Shown: positions 1 through 9,243 of the stretch, piece by piece
Layout: the number at the start of each line of letters is the position of its first letter
Position numbering within the stretch: position 1 is the first letter of the stretch
Source of the DNA: Thalassobellus sp050294475
GTDB lineage: Bacteria > Bacteroidota > Bacteroidia > Flavobacteriales > Flavobacteriaceae
DNA length: 64,000 bases
Assembly: GCA_050294475.1 (NCBI GenBank)
Contig: JBNKOE010000013.1
Coordinates: 310,001-374,000, forward strand
Direction: 5' to 3'
The notes under the pieces: model-generated
What the model saw: the letters and a program-made list of their open reading frames with translations, nothing else
What the model was told of the DNA's origin: nothing
The model's database searches: none
Program-made: the position numbers and the translations under genes

Positions 1-3000
1 ACCTCTGTGATACGTTAAAGTTAAGTGCTTGTTGAGGGTTATTGGCAAAAAATCTTGCTTGGTCATTATAACGATGTACATCTGCCACAAAAGAGAAATT
101 AGATGTTAAGAAAAATCCTTTGTAATCGATAGAAGTGCCAAAACCTCCTTGATATATAGGAATTTGAGCATCCATAATCACACGATCATCTAAACTAAAC
201 TCTTCTGTAATACCACCTTCTTTAGTTCTGTATAAAGCATTTCCATTTGCAGGATTTACACCTACATAAGGCACTAAATAATAAGAGTTAATAGGATGTC
301 CTTCTGAAATAACCGTATCTGTATTATCAATATCTCCTTGAGCAAGTTTTAGAACCTTATTCTTGTTATATGATGCGTTACCAAATACATTTATCTTAAA
401 ATTATCATTATCTATAAGTCTGTAATTTAAAGATAATTCTAATCCTCTATTTTGTAAAGAGCCATCGTTTAAGTTAATAGCATATTGACCATTTACACCA
501 GAAATTCTTCCTTCTGTAAACAGTTCTTTTGTAGTTTTATCATACACATCAACGGTACCGTTTAAACGGCTATTAAATAGTCCGAAATCTAACCCTATAT
601 TGGTTTGGTACACAGTTTCCCATTTCAAAGTATCTGTCCCTAAAGTCCCTCTATAAATTGAGTTACTGTTGTTATATCCTGTACCTGTTTCGTAAAGTGT
701 TCTTGATAAACTTCCACCCGATAAAAACGAACCATTTATATTTTGATTTCCGGTAACTCCATAAGATGCTCTTAATTTTAAAAGGTCTATAAAATCTACA
801 GATTCCATAAAACTTTCTTTATCTAAATTCCATCTACCAGAAACTGAATAAAATGTTCCCCAACGGTTTGAACTAGCAAACTTATAAGAAGCATCTCGTC
901 TTAATGTTCCTGCAAAACCAAATCTATCATCAAAATCATAATCAACTATTGTAAAATAAGAAAATAATCCTCCTTTATTTTTATTTGATCTAACACTAGG
1001 AATGTATACAAATTCACCGCTAACTCGTGTGTCTCCAGAAACAAAACTATCACCATCTCCAGGATAGAATGTTTTTGGATTAAGCCCTAATTGAACATAT
1101 CCGAATGATTTTATAGAAGATTCAAACGTTTCTGTAAACAAAGTGGCATCAATAGTATGTTTACCAAATGATTTTTTATAATTAAGTGACGCATTCATAT
1201 TTATAGAAAACAACCTGCTATAGTCTTCTATTTGCCTTCCCTGTATTTCTGCATCAGAGTGATTTGGATAGAATAAACGGTTAGTAGATTCTGGATGAAT
1301 TATTCGTAAGGTTTCGTTTTGTTGGTAATCTATACCAATACTACCGTTTAATTTTAATCCTTCTATAATCTCATAGCTAGCATTAAGGTTTATAACACTT
1401 TTTATTTGCTTATTGGTGTTAGGGTTGTAACGAAAATTATTTAATATTACATATGGTGAAGCAGATAGAGGCTGAAATTCATCAAAAGAATCATCGTTTA
1501 CAGTGCCATCTGGACGATATGGGTTAAGATATGGCTGTCCCCAAATGGCTCCTACCATTGGGTTAAAAAATACCAGCCCACTTCCTATATCTGTTGTAAA
1601 ATCAGATTCAGCAAAGGCTCCTGTTAAACTTAATCCATAATTAAATTTTTCGTCTTTACTTTTCCCATTAAAATTACTTCTTAAAGTAAAACGCTCTAAG
1701 CCAGTTTTTTTAATAATTCCTTCTTGATTTGTATAACCAAAAGATGTGAAATTCTTTAAATTCTTACTACCTGATGACAAACTAAGCTGTCTGCTTTGTA
1801 CAACACCCTTTTGAAGTATAAAATCTGTCCAGTCTGTATTATTTTGATTTGCTAATGTACTAATTTCAGCATCTGTTAAATTTGAACCTGTACCTATACC
1901 TAATTTCTTTTGAAGTGTTAGTAAATCAAAAGAATTCATAAGTCCATAGTTGTTTTTTTGTTGATAAGATCTACCGTAAGACTCTGAATAAGAAATCTCT
2001 AATCCAGAATTATATGTTCCTTTTTTAGTACTAATAATTAATACTCCATTAGCCCCTCTATTTCCATACGCTGCTGAAGCTGCTGCATCTTTTAACACAG
2101 AAACGGTTTCTATATCATTAGGGTTAATACCTCTAAAATCATCTTTATCTACAGGCGTACCATCAACAACAATTAATGGTTCTATATCTCCTGTTATAGA
2201 TCCAATTCCTCTAATAATCATAGCAGAATTAGCTCCTGGTTGTCCTGTACCAGAGCCAATTACCAAACCAGGAACCTGAGCTTGCAAAGTGTTTATAACT
2301 GAAGCATTAGGTCTGTTTTCAATAGTTTCTGCTTTAATTGATGCAATTGCTGCTGCATTTTTTTCATCGGTAGTATTTCTATAAGCTTGAACGACTACTT
2401 CATCTAAAGCTAATGAGTCTTCTTTTAAAACTACATTAATTTCTGTTTGAGAACCTACTGTGATTTCTTGAGTAATATAGCCTACAAAAGAGAATTGAAG
2501 TATACTGTTTTTACTAGGAACAGGTAATGAATATCCCCCATCAAAATCACTAGCAACTCCTGTGTTCGTTCCTTTTATAATGATATTAACTCCAGATATT
2601 GGAATACCGTTCTCATCATTTATAACCCCACTTACTTTAATTTGCTGCTCTTTATAAGTGTCTGAATTACCCTGTAATTGGGGCGTTTTCTTTTTTAAAA
2701 TAACTTGTCTATCTTTTACTCTATAATCAATATTAGAATTATTAAATAGTATATCAAGAACTCTGTTTATGTACTCTTTGTTAACATGAACAGACACCTT
2801 CCTTTGGGTGTTTACTTCAATAACTTTATAAATAAACCTGAATTCTGTTTTAGATTCTATTTCACTAATTACATCATTAATTGAAACATTCTCTAAATCT
2901 AAACTAAGCTTTGTTTTTTGTGAATAGGTATTAGCTTGAATACTAAAAACAGCTACTAAAAATAAAAGTGATGTTAATTTCATTTTTAAATCAAATTTGA

Positions 3001-3043
3001 AAAATAGGCAGTTAGTGCTTCCTTTTTCAAGTAATTTTTTCAT
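1..3043 (-). CDS. SusC/RagA-type TonB-dependent outer-membrane receptor with STN domain (C-terminus beyond window)
   Basis: Read directly by translating the minus strand; the frame stays open to the window edge, giving 1014 residues, so roughly the last 100-150 residues of a usual SusC protein are missing. The start ATG at 3043 is followed 20 codons later by a second ATG at 2983; the 41-residue leader ending in ANTYSQ is typical of SusC proteins with an STN domain. Order: STN domain about 43-115 (the signalling domain that contacts a FecR-type anti-sigma), carboxypeptidase-like regulatory domain about 133-190, plug about 215-330 with NRGANGVLIIST, then barrel. It imports an unknown oligomer or chelate using TonB energy. 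FecR-like and ECF sigma genes lie just upstream on the same strand. A SusD partner would lie off the window. Confidence 0.93.
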   Translation of the reverse strand, partial: MKKLLEKGSTNCLFFKFDLKMKLTSLLFLVAVFSIQANTYSQKTKLSLDLENVSINDVISEIESKTEFRFIYKVIEVNTQRKVSVHVNKEYINRVLDILFNNSNIDYRVKDRQVILKKKTPQLQGNSDTYKEQQIKVSGVINDENGIPISGVNIIIKGTNTGVASDFDGGYSLPVPSKNSILQFSFVGYITQEITVGSQTEINVVLKEDSLALDEVVVQAYRNTTDEKNAAAIASIKAETIENRPNASVINTLQAQVPGLVIGSGTGQPGANSAMIIRGIGSITGDIEPLIVVDGTPVDKDDFRGINPNDIETVSVLKDAAASAAYGNRGANGVLIISTKKGTYNSGLEISYSESYGRSYQQKNNYGLMNSFDLLTLQKKLGIGTGSNLTDAEISTLANQNNTDWTDFILQKGVVQSRQLSLSSGSKNLKNFTSFGYTNQEGIIKKTGLERFTLRSNFNGKSKDEKFNYGLSLTGAFAESDFTTDIGSGLVFFNPMVGAIWGQPYLNPYRPDGTVNDDSFDEFQPLSASPYVILNNFRYNPNTNKQIKSVINLNASYEIIEGLKLNGSIGIDYQQNETLRIIHPESTNRLFYPNHSDAEIQGRQIEDYSRLFSINMNASLNYKKSFGKHTIDATLFTETFESSIKSFGYVQLGLNPKTFYPGDGDSFVSGDTRVSGEFVYIPSVRSNKNKGGLFSYFTIVDYDFDDRFGFAGTLRRDASYKFASSNRWGTFYSVSGRWNLDKESFMESVDFIDLLKLRASYGVTGNQNINGSFLSGGSLSRTLYETGTGYNNSNSIYRGTLGTDTLKWETVYQTNIGLDFGLFNSRLNGTVDVYDKTTKELFTEGRISGVNGQYAINLNDGSLQNRGLELSLNYRLIDNDNFKINVFGNASYNKNKVLKLAQGDIDNTDTVISEGHPINSYYLVPYVGVNPANGNALYRTKEGGITEEFSLDDRVIMDAQIPIYQGGFGTSIDYKGFFLTSNFSFVADVHRYNDQARFFANNPQQALNFNVSQR

Positions 3044-3100
3044 AATTTTGGTTTGTATTTTAGCCTAACTTTTAATTAGTTAGACAAAGTTTAACAATAG

Positions 3101-3128
3101 ATTGGGAGATGTTGCAGCATCTTCCAAT
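3101..3128 (-). other. Hairpin in the leader of the SusC-type receptor gene
   Basis: Inverted repeat with an 11-bp stem (3101-3111 with 3118-3128, one G-U pair) and a 6-nt loop, between the fecR-like stop and the receptor start. No T-run follows on the minus strand, so it is not a classical terminator. It may be an RNA-processing or attenuation structure that lets the receptor be expressed at a different level from the regulators. Confidence 0.45.
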
Positions 3129-3180
3129 TTTCTTTGGTTTGTTTTTTAAGTTGTTCTTTATGTCATAAGCGTTTAATATT

Positions 3181-4314
3181 TTATTTTATAAATATTTGAT
3201 TGTTTTTTATTTCATACTGAATTTTATGAACTTCATTAAAATAGGTTAAAACATTTTCTATTGTTTGATCTTTAAAACTAGCGTAAAACAATTCGTTTTC
3301 TAATGCAGAATTAGTATTAATAATTTTAACATTATAATAGCGCTCTAACTTTGGTAAAATATTTTTAAATGGTATGTTTCTGTAAAGTTGCTCGCCATTT
3401 ATCCAAGATGTATAAAGATAGGTCTGTACTTTTTGTGTAGATATTTTTTTGTCATTTTTATTATAGGATGCTTTAAAACTAGGGGCTAACACAATATCTT
3501 TTGATGAACTATACTCTGTATATAACCCTACAGAACCCTCTACTAATACCACATTAACAGCATCATCTTCTGGGTAAGAAGACACATTAAATTCTGTTCC
3601 AAGAACTTGAACATTTAACTCATCTGAATTAACAATAAAAGGGCGTTTAGAATCTTTTGCAACATCAAAATAAGCTTCACCATTTAAAAAAACCTTTCTA
3701 GTTCCTTTACCTAAAAACCTCACAGGATATTTTAAAGATGTTCCTGCATTTAAATGCACTTTAGTGCCATCTGACAACACTAACTCAAACCGCTTTCCGT
3801 AAGGCACTCTTAACGTGTTAAAAACAAGTGTTTCATCAACAGCATCATTAGTGTAAATAAGCTGACTACCATTTTGCTCTCCAATTGTGTTTCCTTTAGT
3901 GTCTACAATTGAAGTATTAACAGCTTCATTAATTGTTTTTACAGTACCGTCATCTAATTGAAGTGTGATTTTTTCTTCTACAATTTCTATTGTATTTGAA
4001 TTATTAAAAACATCTTTTTGAAAATAGTACCCCAAACCAAACAACAAAACAAATACCGCTGCATATTTTAAAAAGTTTGTAAATCTTGGTTTTGATGATT
4101 TAATAAGTTTTAATTCAACTTTTCTGTACGCATCTTCTATATCTAACTGATTATAGATTTTAAGTTTTTTATTAATTGCCTTACTTTTAGTAATTTTGTT
4201 ATATAACAATTTGTTATCTGGATTAGACAACCATTTATTCAACTCTACTTTTTCTTCTTCAGATATTGTCTTAGAAACAGATTTGAATATTAATTTAGAA
4301 ATCTTAGTATTCAT
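3181..4314 (-). CDS. FecR-family anti-sigma factor
   Basis: 377 residues. N-terminal cytoplasmic part about 1-80 (sigma binding), one membrane segment at about 81-98 (FLKYAAVFVLLFGLGYYF), a periplasmic FecR domain about 168-265 (VPYGKRFELVLSDGTKVHLNAGTSLKYP begins it, quoted here only as VPYGKRFELVLSDGT), and a C-terminal DUF4974-like domain about 305-375. FecR proteins hold an ECF sigma factor at the membrane and release it when the STN domain of a loaded TonB receptor touches their periplasmic part. The order sigma, FecR, STN-containing receptor on one strand fits a complete trans-envelope signalling unit. Confidence 0.93.
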   Translation of the reverse strand: MNTKISKLIFKSVSKTISEEEKVELNKWLSNPDNKLLYNKITKSKAINKKLKIYNQLDIEDAYRKVELKLIKSSKPRFTNFLKYAAVFVLLFGLGYYFQKDVFNNSNTIEIVEEKITLQLDDGTVKTINEAVNTSIVDTKGNTIGEQNGSQLIYTNDAVDETLVFNTLRVPYGKRFELVLSDGTKVHLNAGTSLKYPVRFLGKGTRKVFLNGEAYFDVAKDSKRPFIVNSDELNVQVLGTEFNVSSYPEDDAVNVVLVEGSVGLYTEYSSSKDIVLAPSFKASYNKNDKKISTQKVQTYLYTSWINGEQLYRNIPFKNILPKLERYYNVKIINTNSALENELFYASFKDQTIENVLTYFNEVHKIQYEIKNNQIFIK

Positions 4315-4427
4315 CTAAATAAGTATTAGTTTTTTCCCAAAAAAACGATTATTCTTCAAGGTTTTATTTATATGACTTAAAAAAACACAAAAAGGGTGGA
4401 AAAAAATTAATAAATTTTTAAAAACAC

Positions 4428-4958
4428 TTAAAAAGGATAATCTTTTAACTTAAGTTTTAGAAGTTTTATAGCCCTAGCTCGCTGAGATTTTACGGTATTT
4501 ACAGTAATTTGAAGCTCTTTAGCTATCACTTTATATTTTACACCATCAATACATGATAGTTTAAATATTTCTCTGCATTTAGGAGGTAAAGACTCTAAGG
4601 CATTACTTATTAATGAATGTACTTCTTCTTCTAAAATCAAGTCATTCATTAAAGAAACAGAATCATGACTATTAATATTGAAAGGAATTTCTTTGTTTCT
4701 TTTTTTAATGTAGTCTAGAGATTCATTCCTAACCATAGAATACAAATAACTTCTAAGGTTTTCAATTTTTGTTACTTGATTTCTTTTTTCCCAAACCTTC
4801 AAAAAAGTATTGGACACAATACCCTCTGCAACATACTTGTCTTCTACATACTTTAATGAAAAAGAAAAAAGCCTAGGGTAAAATGTATTGAACAAAAATT
4901 TATAAGCTTCCCTATCTCCTTCTTTAAGTTTCTCAAGTATCCTTTTAAACTCTTGCAA
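4428..4958 (-). CDS. ECF (sigma-70 family) sigma factor, FecI-like
   Basis: 176 residues, the normal size of an ECF sigma. Region 2 lies at about 20-90 (RAYKFLFNTFYPRLFSFS onwards) and region 4 at about 120-170 with a helix-turn-helix around VIAKELQITVNTVKSQRARA. It should direct RNA polymerase to the receptor and nutrient-uptake genes downstream. It is separated from the FecR-like gene by 113 bp. Bacteroidota use such sigma/anti-sigma pairs mainly for glycan-uptake loci, so a polysaccharide target is likely but unproven. Confidence 0.92.
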   Translation of the reverse strand: MQEFKRILEKLKEGDREAYKFLFNTFYPRLFSFSLKYVEDKYVAEGIVSNTFLKVWEKRNQVTKIENLRSYLYSMVRNESLDYIKKRNKEIPFNINSHDSVSLMNDLILEEEVHSLISNALESLPPKCREIFKLSCIDGVKYKVIAKELQITVNTVKSQRARAIKLLKLKLKDYPF

Positions 4959-5072
4959 ATCAATAATTCTTTACGAACAAATGTAAAAAAATAAGTGTTA
5001 TTAATTGTACTACAGAAAAACTATTAAGAAATTATCAAAAATATTAATCCAAATTTTAAGAATAACTTTTTG

Positions 5073-5080
5073 TAGCTTTG
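5073..5080 (+). promoter_or_regulatory. Bacteroidota -7 box for polA
   Basis: TAGCTTTG matches TAnnTTTG and lies 22 nt before the polA ATG. No convincing -33 TTTG is seen upstream at the usual spacing. Confidence 0.5.
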
Positions 5081-5102
5081 GTTTTCTATCAAAACAAAAA
5101 CT

Positions 5103-7952
5103 ATGTCAGACCAAAAACGTCTTTTTTTAGTAGATGCTTACGCCCTAATTTTTCGTGGCTATTATGCCTTTATAAAAAACCCAAGAATCAATTCAAAAGG
5201 ATTAGACACCTCAGCAATTATGGGGTTTATGAATTCCCTTTTAGATGTTATAAAACGCGAACGCCCAGACCATTTAGCCGTTTGTTTCGATAAAGGTGGA
5301 AGTGCCGATCGTGTTGAAATGTTTGAAGCATACAAAGCTAATAGAGATGAAACACCCGAGGCCATAAAAATAGCAATTCCAATAATTCAAGATATTTTGA
5401 AAGCCATGCATATTCCTATTATGGTTAAAGAAGGTTTTGAAGCCGATGATGTTATTGGAACATTAGCAAAACAAGCCGAAAAAGAAGGCTATCAAACGTT
5501 TATGGTTACACCAGATAAGGATTTTGCGCAATTAGTTTCCAAAAATATTTTTATGTACCGCCCAGTTTTTGGTGGTGGTTATGAAACTTGGGGGATTCCT
5601 GAAGTTCAAAAGAAATTTGAAGTGACCAATCCATTACAAGTCATTGACTTTTTAGGCATGATGGGAGATTCTAGCGATAATATTCCTGGATTACCTGGTG
5701 TTGGCGAAAAAACAGCTAAAAAGTTTTTAGCACAATACGGAAGCATGGAAAACCTTTTAGCTAATACCCACGAGCTAAAAGGTAAAATGAAAGAAAAAAT
5801 TGAAGCTAATAGCGAATTAGGAATCCTTTCTAAAAAACTAGCCACTATCATGCTAGATGTACCTGTAACTTTTAATGCCAAGGATTTTGAATTAGACCAC
5901 CCTGATATTCCGAAAGTTGTAGAGATTTTTCAAGAATTAGAATTTAGACGCCTAATTGATAATTTTACTAAAACATTTTCAGTTGAAACTCCTGCTTCGG
6001 CTACTGAAGAAACTAAAGAAAAAGCCGAAGTAAAAGCAACACCAAAAGAAACCGCTTCGGCAGGTGCTGGACAATTTTCATTATTTGGAGTAAATCCTTC
6101 TAGTAACACAGAAACTGAAACTGTTTCAGAATTCACCAGAAAAACTTCTGAAAACACCTCACATTTTTACCAAAGTGTAACACATGGTATGGCAACCAAA
6201 CTATTTATTAAAAACTTAATGAATCAAACCTCGGTATGTTTTGATACCGAAACCACAGGTTTAAATCCGCTTGTTGCAGAATTGGTTGGTATTGCCTTTT
6301 CATGGGAAGTTGGTAAAGGCTTTTATTTACCATTTCCAGAAAGCAAAGAAGAAGCCCAAAAACTTATAGAACAATTACGCCCGTTTTTTGAAAACGACAA
6401 CATTCAGAAAATTGGTCAGAATTTAAAATACGATATTAAAGTTCTTGCAAAATATAATATTACCGTAAAAGGAAAATTATTCGATACCATGTTAGCGCAT
6501 TACCTTATCAATCCAGATATGCGCCATAATATGGATGTATTGGCAGAAACGTATTTAAACTACACACCCATTTCTATTACAGAATTAATTGGTAAAAAAG
6601 GTAAGAATCAATTATCGATGCGCCAAGTTCCATTAGAAAAACAAACCGAATATGCTGTTGAAGATGCCGATATTACCTTGCAACTAAAAGAACATTTTGA
6701 AAAAGAATTAGGCGATGCTAATACTCAAAAACTATTTGATGATATTGAAATTCCGTTGCTTCGTGTATTAGCTGCCATGGAAGTTGAAGGTATTAATTTA
6801 GATGTAGCTTTTTTAAATTCCCTTTCGGAAGATTTAAATAACGACATAAAAACTTTAGAAACAAAAATTTATGAAACCGCTGGTGAAGAGTTTAATATTG
6901 CTTCGCCAAAACAGTTAGGTATTATTCTTTTTGAAAAACTAAAATTAGTCGATAAACCTAAAAAAACCAAAACAGGACAGTATGCTACTGGTGAAGATAT
7001 TTTATCTTATTTAGCTAAAGAGCACGACATTATTCAGAATATTTTAGACTATCGCGGATTAGCGAAACTAAAAAGCACCTATGTTGATGCGCTACCAACA
7101 CAAGTTGAAGAAACTACTGGACGTGTCCATACCGATTATATGCAAACCGTTGCAGCTACAGGACGTTTAAGTAGCAATAACCCGAATTTGCAAAACATTC
7201 CTATTAGAACCGAACGCGGACGTCAAGTACGTAAAGCTTTTGTTCCTAAAAATGAAGATTATATCTTATTAGCTGCCGATTATTCGCAAATAGAACTTCG
7301 TATTATTGCCGCATTAAGTAAGGAAGAAACCATGATTGAAGCCTTTAAAAATGGCGAAGATATTCACGCGTCTACCGCTTCAAAAGTTTTTAATGTGCCT
7401 TTAGAAGACGTTACTCGTGAGCAACGTAGCAATGCCAAAACCGTAAACTTCGGAATTATTTATGGCGTATCTGCTTTCGGATTGAGCAATCAAACCGATT
7501 TATCTCGTGGTGAAGCCAAAGAACTTATTGACACTTATTATAAAACGTATCCAAAACTTAAAGCTTACATGAGTGAGTTAATTGATTTTGCTCGCGATAA
7601 TGGCTATGTGCAAACCGTTTTAGGACGCCGTCGGTATTTAAAAGATATCGATTCGCGTAATGCCGTAGTTCGTGGTGCTGCCGAACGTAATGCCGTTAAT
7701 GCACCTATTCAAGGTAGCGCTGCCGATATTATTAAAATTGCCATGATTAATATTTATAACAAGCTAGAAGCAGGCAACTATAAAACCAAAATGCTTTTAC
7801 AAGTGCATGATGAATTGGTATTTGATGTTTACAAACCCGAACTAGAAACCATTAAAACCTTGGTTAAAACCGAAATGGAAAACGCGTTTACACTAGATGT
7901 ACCTTTAGATGTTGAAATTGGTATTGGTGTTGATTGGTTGGAGGCGCATTAA
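5103..7952 (+). CDS. polA: DNA polymerase I
   Basis: 949 residues with three domains. About 1-290: 5'-3' exonuclease (FLVDAYALIFRGYYAF, DNIPGLPGVGEKTA). About 360-540: 3'-5' exonuclease with intact acidic residues (CFDTETTGLNPL and YAVEDAD), so proofreading should be active. About 560-949: family A polymerase with motif A DYSQIELRIIAALS, motif B RSNAKTVNFGIIYGVSAFG and motif C QVHDELVFDV. It fills gaps in repair and removes Okazaki RNA primers. Length and motifs are normal. An acidic, Ala/Thr-rich linker joins the first two domains at about 295-340. Confidence 0.99.
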   Translation: MSDQKRLFLVDAYALIFRGYYAFIKNPRINSKGLDTSAIMGFMNSLLDVIKRERPDHLAVCFDKGGSADRVEMFEAYKANRDETPEAIKIAIPIIQDILKAMHIPIMVKEGFEADDVIGTLAKQAEKEGYQTFMVTPDKDFAQLVSKNIFMYRPVFGGGYETWGIPEVQKKFEVTNPLQVIDFLGMMGDSSDNIPGLPGVGEKTAKKFLAQYGSMENLLANTHELKGKMKEKIEANSELGILSKKLATIMLDVPVTFNAKDFELDHPDIPKVVEIFQELEFRRLIDNFTKTFSVETPASATEETKEKAEVKATPKETASAGAGQFSLFGVNPSSNTETETVSEFTRKTSENTSHFYQSVTHGMATKLFIKNLMNQTSVCFDTETTGLNPLVAELVGIAFSWEVGKGFYLPFPESKEEAQKLIEQLRPFFENDNIQKIGQNLKYDIKVLAKYNITVKGKLFDTMLAHYLINPDMRHNMDVLAETYLNYTPISITELIGKKGKNQLSMRQVPLEKQTEYAVEDADITLQLKEHFEKELGDANTQKLFDDIEIPLLRVLAAMEVEGINLDVAFLNSLSEDLNNDIKTLETKIYETAGEEFNIASPKQLGIILFEKLKLVDKPKKTKTGQYATGEDILSYLAKEHDIIQNILDYRGLAKLKSTYVDALPTQVEETTGRVHTDYMQTVAATGRLSSNNPNLQNIPIRTERGRQVRKAFVPKNEDYILLAADYSQIELRIIAALSKEETMIEAFKNGEDIHASTASKVFNVPLEDVTREQRSNAKTVNFGIIYGVSAFGLSNQTDLSRGEAKELIDTYYKTYPKLKAYMSELIDFARDNGYVQTVLGRRRYLKDIDSRNAVVRGAAERNAVNAPIQGSAADIIKIAMINIYNKLEAGNYKTKMLLQVHDELVFDVYKPELETIKTLVKTEMENAFTLDVPLDVEIGIGVDWLEAH

Positions 7953-7960
7953 CAGTCATA

Positions 7961-8000
7961 ACACCCCTATAATTCCCTCAAAGGGACAAGCTAAACCAAT
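7961..8000 (+). repeat. Palindromic repeat, direct copy 1 (upstream of the DUF559 gene)
   Basis: A 40-nt unit beginning ACACCCCTATAATTCCCTC. It matches the unit at 8493-8532 with only 4 mismatches and begins 8 nt after the polA stop codon. Its core CCCTCAAAGGG is nearly palindromic. Its first 26 nt recur in inverted orientation at 8069-8094. Confidence 0.88.
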
Positions 8001-8068
8001 AATATTTATTATAAAACTTATAAATCAACATATTAATATAAAAACTAAAATATTAACGTAAACAAATA

Positions 8069-8094
8069 TCCCCTTGAGGGGATTATAGGGGTGT
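8069..8094 (-). repeat. Palindromic repeat, inverted copy just before the DUF559 gene
   Basis: The unit, 5'-TCCCCTTGAGGGGATTATAGG-like and ending in GGGGTGT, is the reverse complement of the first 26 nt of the copies at 7961 and 8493. It ends 8 nt before the DUF559 ATG and could pair with 7961-7986 into a long hairpin around a roughly 80-nt AT-rich loop. Confidence 0.85.
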
Positions 8095-8102
8095 CAATAT
8101 AA

Positions 8103-8468
8103 ATGAGAAACAAAATAATTCCATATAACCCAGAACTAAAACTTTTAGCTAGACAATTAAGAAAAAATAGTACCCTACCTGAAGTTTTATTATGGCAAAA
8201 CATTAAACAACGGGCTTATGGTGTTCAGTTTCACAGACAAGTACCCATGCTTAATTATATTGTTGACTTTTATTGTCATGAAATTGGTTTAGCTATTGAA
8301 ATTGATGGAAGTAGTCACGACCATCGTTTTATATATGATGCGAAAAGACAAGGAGAATTAGAAGCCTACGGTATTAGATTCTTAAGATTTTCTAATGAAG
8401 ACGTTAAAAAAAATATGTTTAGTGTTTTATTGGTTATTAAAGAAACAGTAAAAGATTTGGTTGAATAA
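8103..8468 (+). CDS. DUF559 / Vsr-like endonuclease-domain protein
   Basis: 121 residues. The sequence shows the DUF559 core: LPEVLLWQNIKQRAYGVQF, then VDFYCHEIGLAIEIDGSSH and later IRFLRFSNEDV. The D and E-I-D residues match a PD-(D/E)xK nuclease centre related to very-short-patch repair endonucleases. The cellular role of this family is not established. The gene is tightly framed by three copies of one palindromic repeat and sits where the 5' half of sua5 should be, so it may be the nuclease of a small mobile repeat element, by analogy with single-gene nuclease-repeat elements. No RNA or transposase gene accompanies it. Confidence 0.88.
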   Translation: MRNKIIPYNPELKLLARQLRKNSTLPEVLLWQNIKQRAYGVQFHRQVPMLNYIVDFYCHEIGLAIEIDGSSHDHRFIYDAKRQGELEAYGIRFLRFSNEDVKKNMFSVLLVIKETVKDLVE

Positions 8469-8492
8469 TTTTTAGGAATTAATGTTTAAAAA

Positions 8493-8532
8493 ACACCCCT
8501 AAAGTCCCCTCAAAGGGACAAACTAAACCAAT
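8493..8532 (+). repeat. Palindromic repeat, direct copy 2 (downstream of the DUF559 gene)
   Basis: A 40-nt unit that differs from 7961-8000 at 4 positions, with the shared end CTAAACCAAT. The recognisable sua5 reading frame resumes exactly at the end of this copy, so the copy marks the downstream boundary of the inserted or replaced segment. Confidence 0.88.
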
Positions 8533-9241
8533 AGTTTTTCTTGGAAAGATTAACCAAACACGTACTAAACAAGATATTCCTGATGCAATTACTGCTGATA
8601 AAGATACAGTAGCAGTTAAAATACTTAATCACCCTTTAACACTACAATTGTTAGAGCAACTTCATTTTCCCTTAACGGCACCAAGTGCAAACCCTTTTGG
8701 GAGTATCAGTCCAACATCGGCAAAACAAGCTGAGAACTATTTTAAAAATGATATTAAAATGGTTTTAGATGGAGGTGCCTGTAAAAATAGTATTGAATCA
8801 AGCATCGTAGGTTTTGAAAATGGCAATCCTGTTATTTATCGTTTAGGCTCAATTTCAATTGAAGATATAGAATCTGTAATTAGTAAAATTTCAGTTAATA
8901 ATAATAAAATTAAACCAGATGCTCCTAGCATGCTAACTCATCATTATGCACCATCAACAGAAACCATCTTAACTGATACTATTTCTGATAAAATTAAAAA
9001 ACTCACTAGCAAACAAATTGGTGTTATTGTGTTTAATAGATTAATAAAAAATGATTCTATTAAAAAACTAATTACACTTTCTGAAAAAAGTGATTTAAAT
9101 GAAGCTGCAACAAATTTATATAATACATTGCATCAACTTAATAGCAACCATTTAGATATTATAATTGCTGAAAAATTTCCTGATTACGGTTAAGGAAAAT
9201 CTATAAACGACAGATTGCAAAGAGCAACTTTTAAAGACTAA
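8533..9241 (+). pseudogene. Threonylcarbamoyl-AMP synthase (Sua5/YwlC family), truncated and interrupted by a nonsense codon
   Basis: In one frame from 8533 the translation matches the second half of Sua5: PNHP-like NHPLTLQLLEQLHFPLTAP, SANPFG, LDGGACKNSIESSIVGFENG, a linker with LTHHYAPSTE, and the start of the C-terminal Sua5 domain. About 100 N-terminal residues are absent, including the PTETVYGLG-type and Lys/Arg nucleotide-binding region, and no ATG start is available. At 9191-9193 a TAA interrupts the frame, but the same frame continues after it with GKSINDRLQRATFKD to a second stop at 9239. The family normally has Leu there, so a single TTA-to-TAA change explains it. The protein should be inactive; a functional homologue must be elsewhere because the tRNA modification is normally essential. 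Confidence 0.85.
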
Positions 9242-9243
9242 TA

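Noticed and set aside
5078..5293. Plus-strand 71-codon frame overlapping the polA start
   Set aside because: Out-of-frame shadow of polA with no homology and no own promoter; polA with all motifs explains the region.
7961..8532. CRISPR array
   Set aside because: Only three copies, one inverted, with unequal spacing and a gene between; no cas genes.
7961..8532. Insertion sequence
   Set aside because: No transposase; the gene is DUF559 and the repeat is internally palindromic rather than a terminal inverted repeat with a target duplication.
8648..8650. TTG at 8648 as a genuine start of an intact small gene
   Set aside because: Sua5 homology extends upstream to 8533 and downstream past the stop at 9191, so the frame is a remnant.
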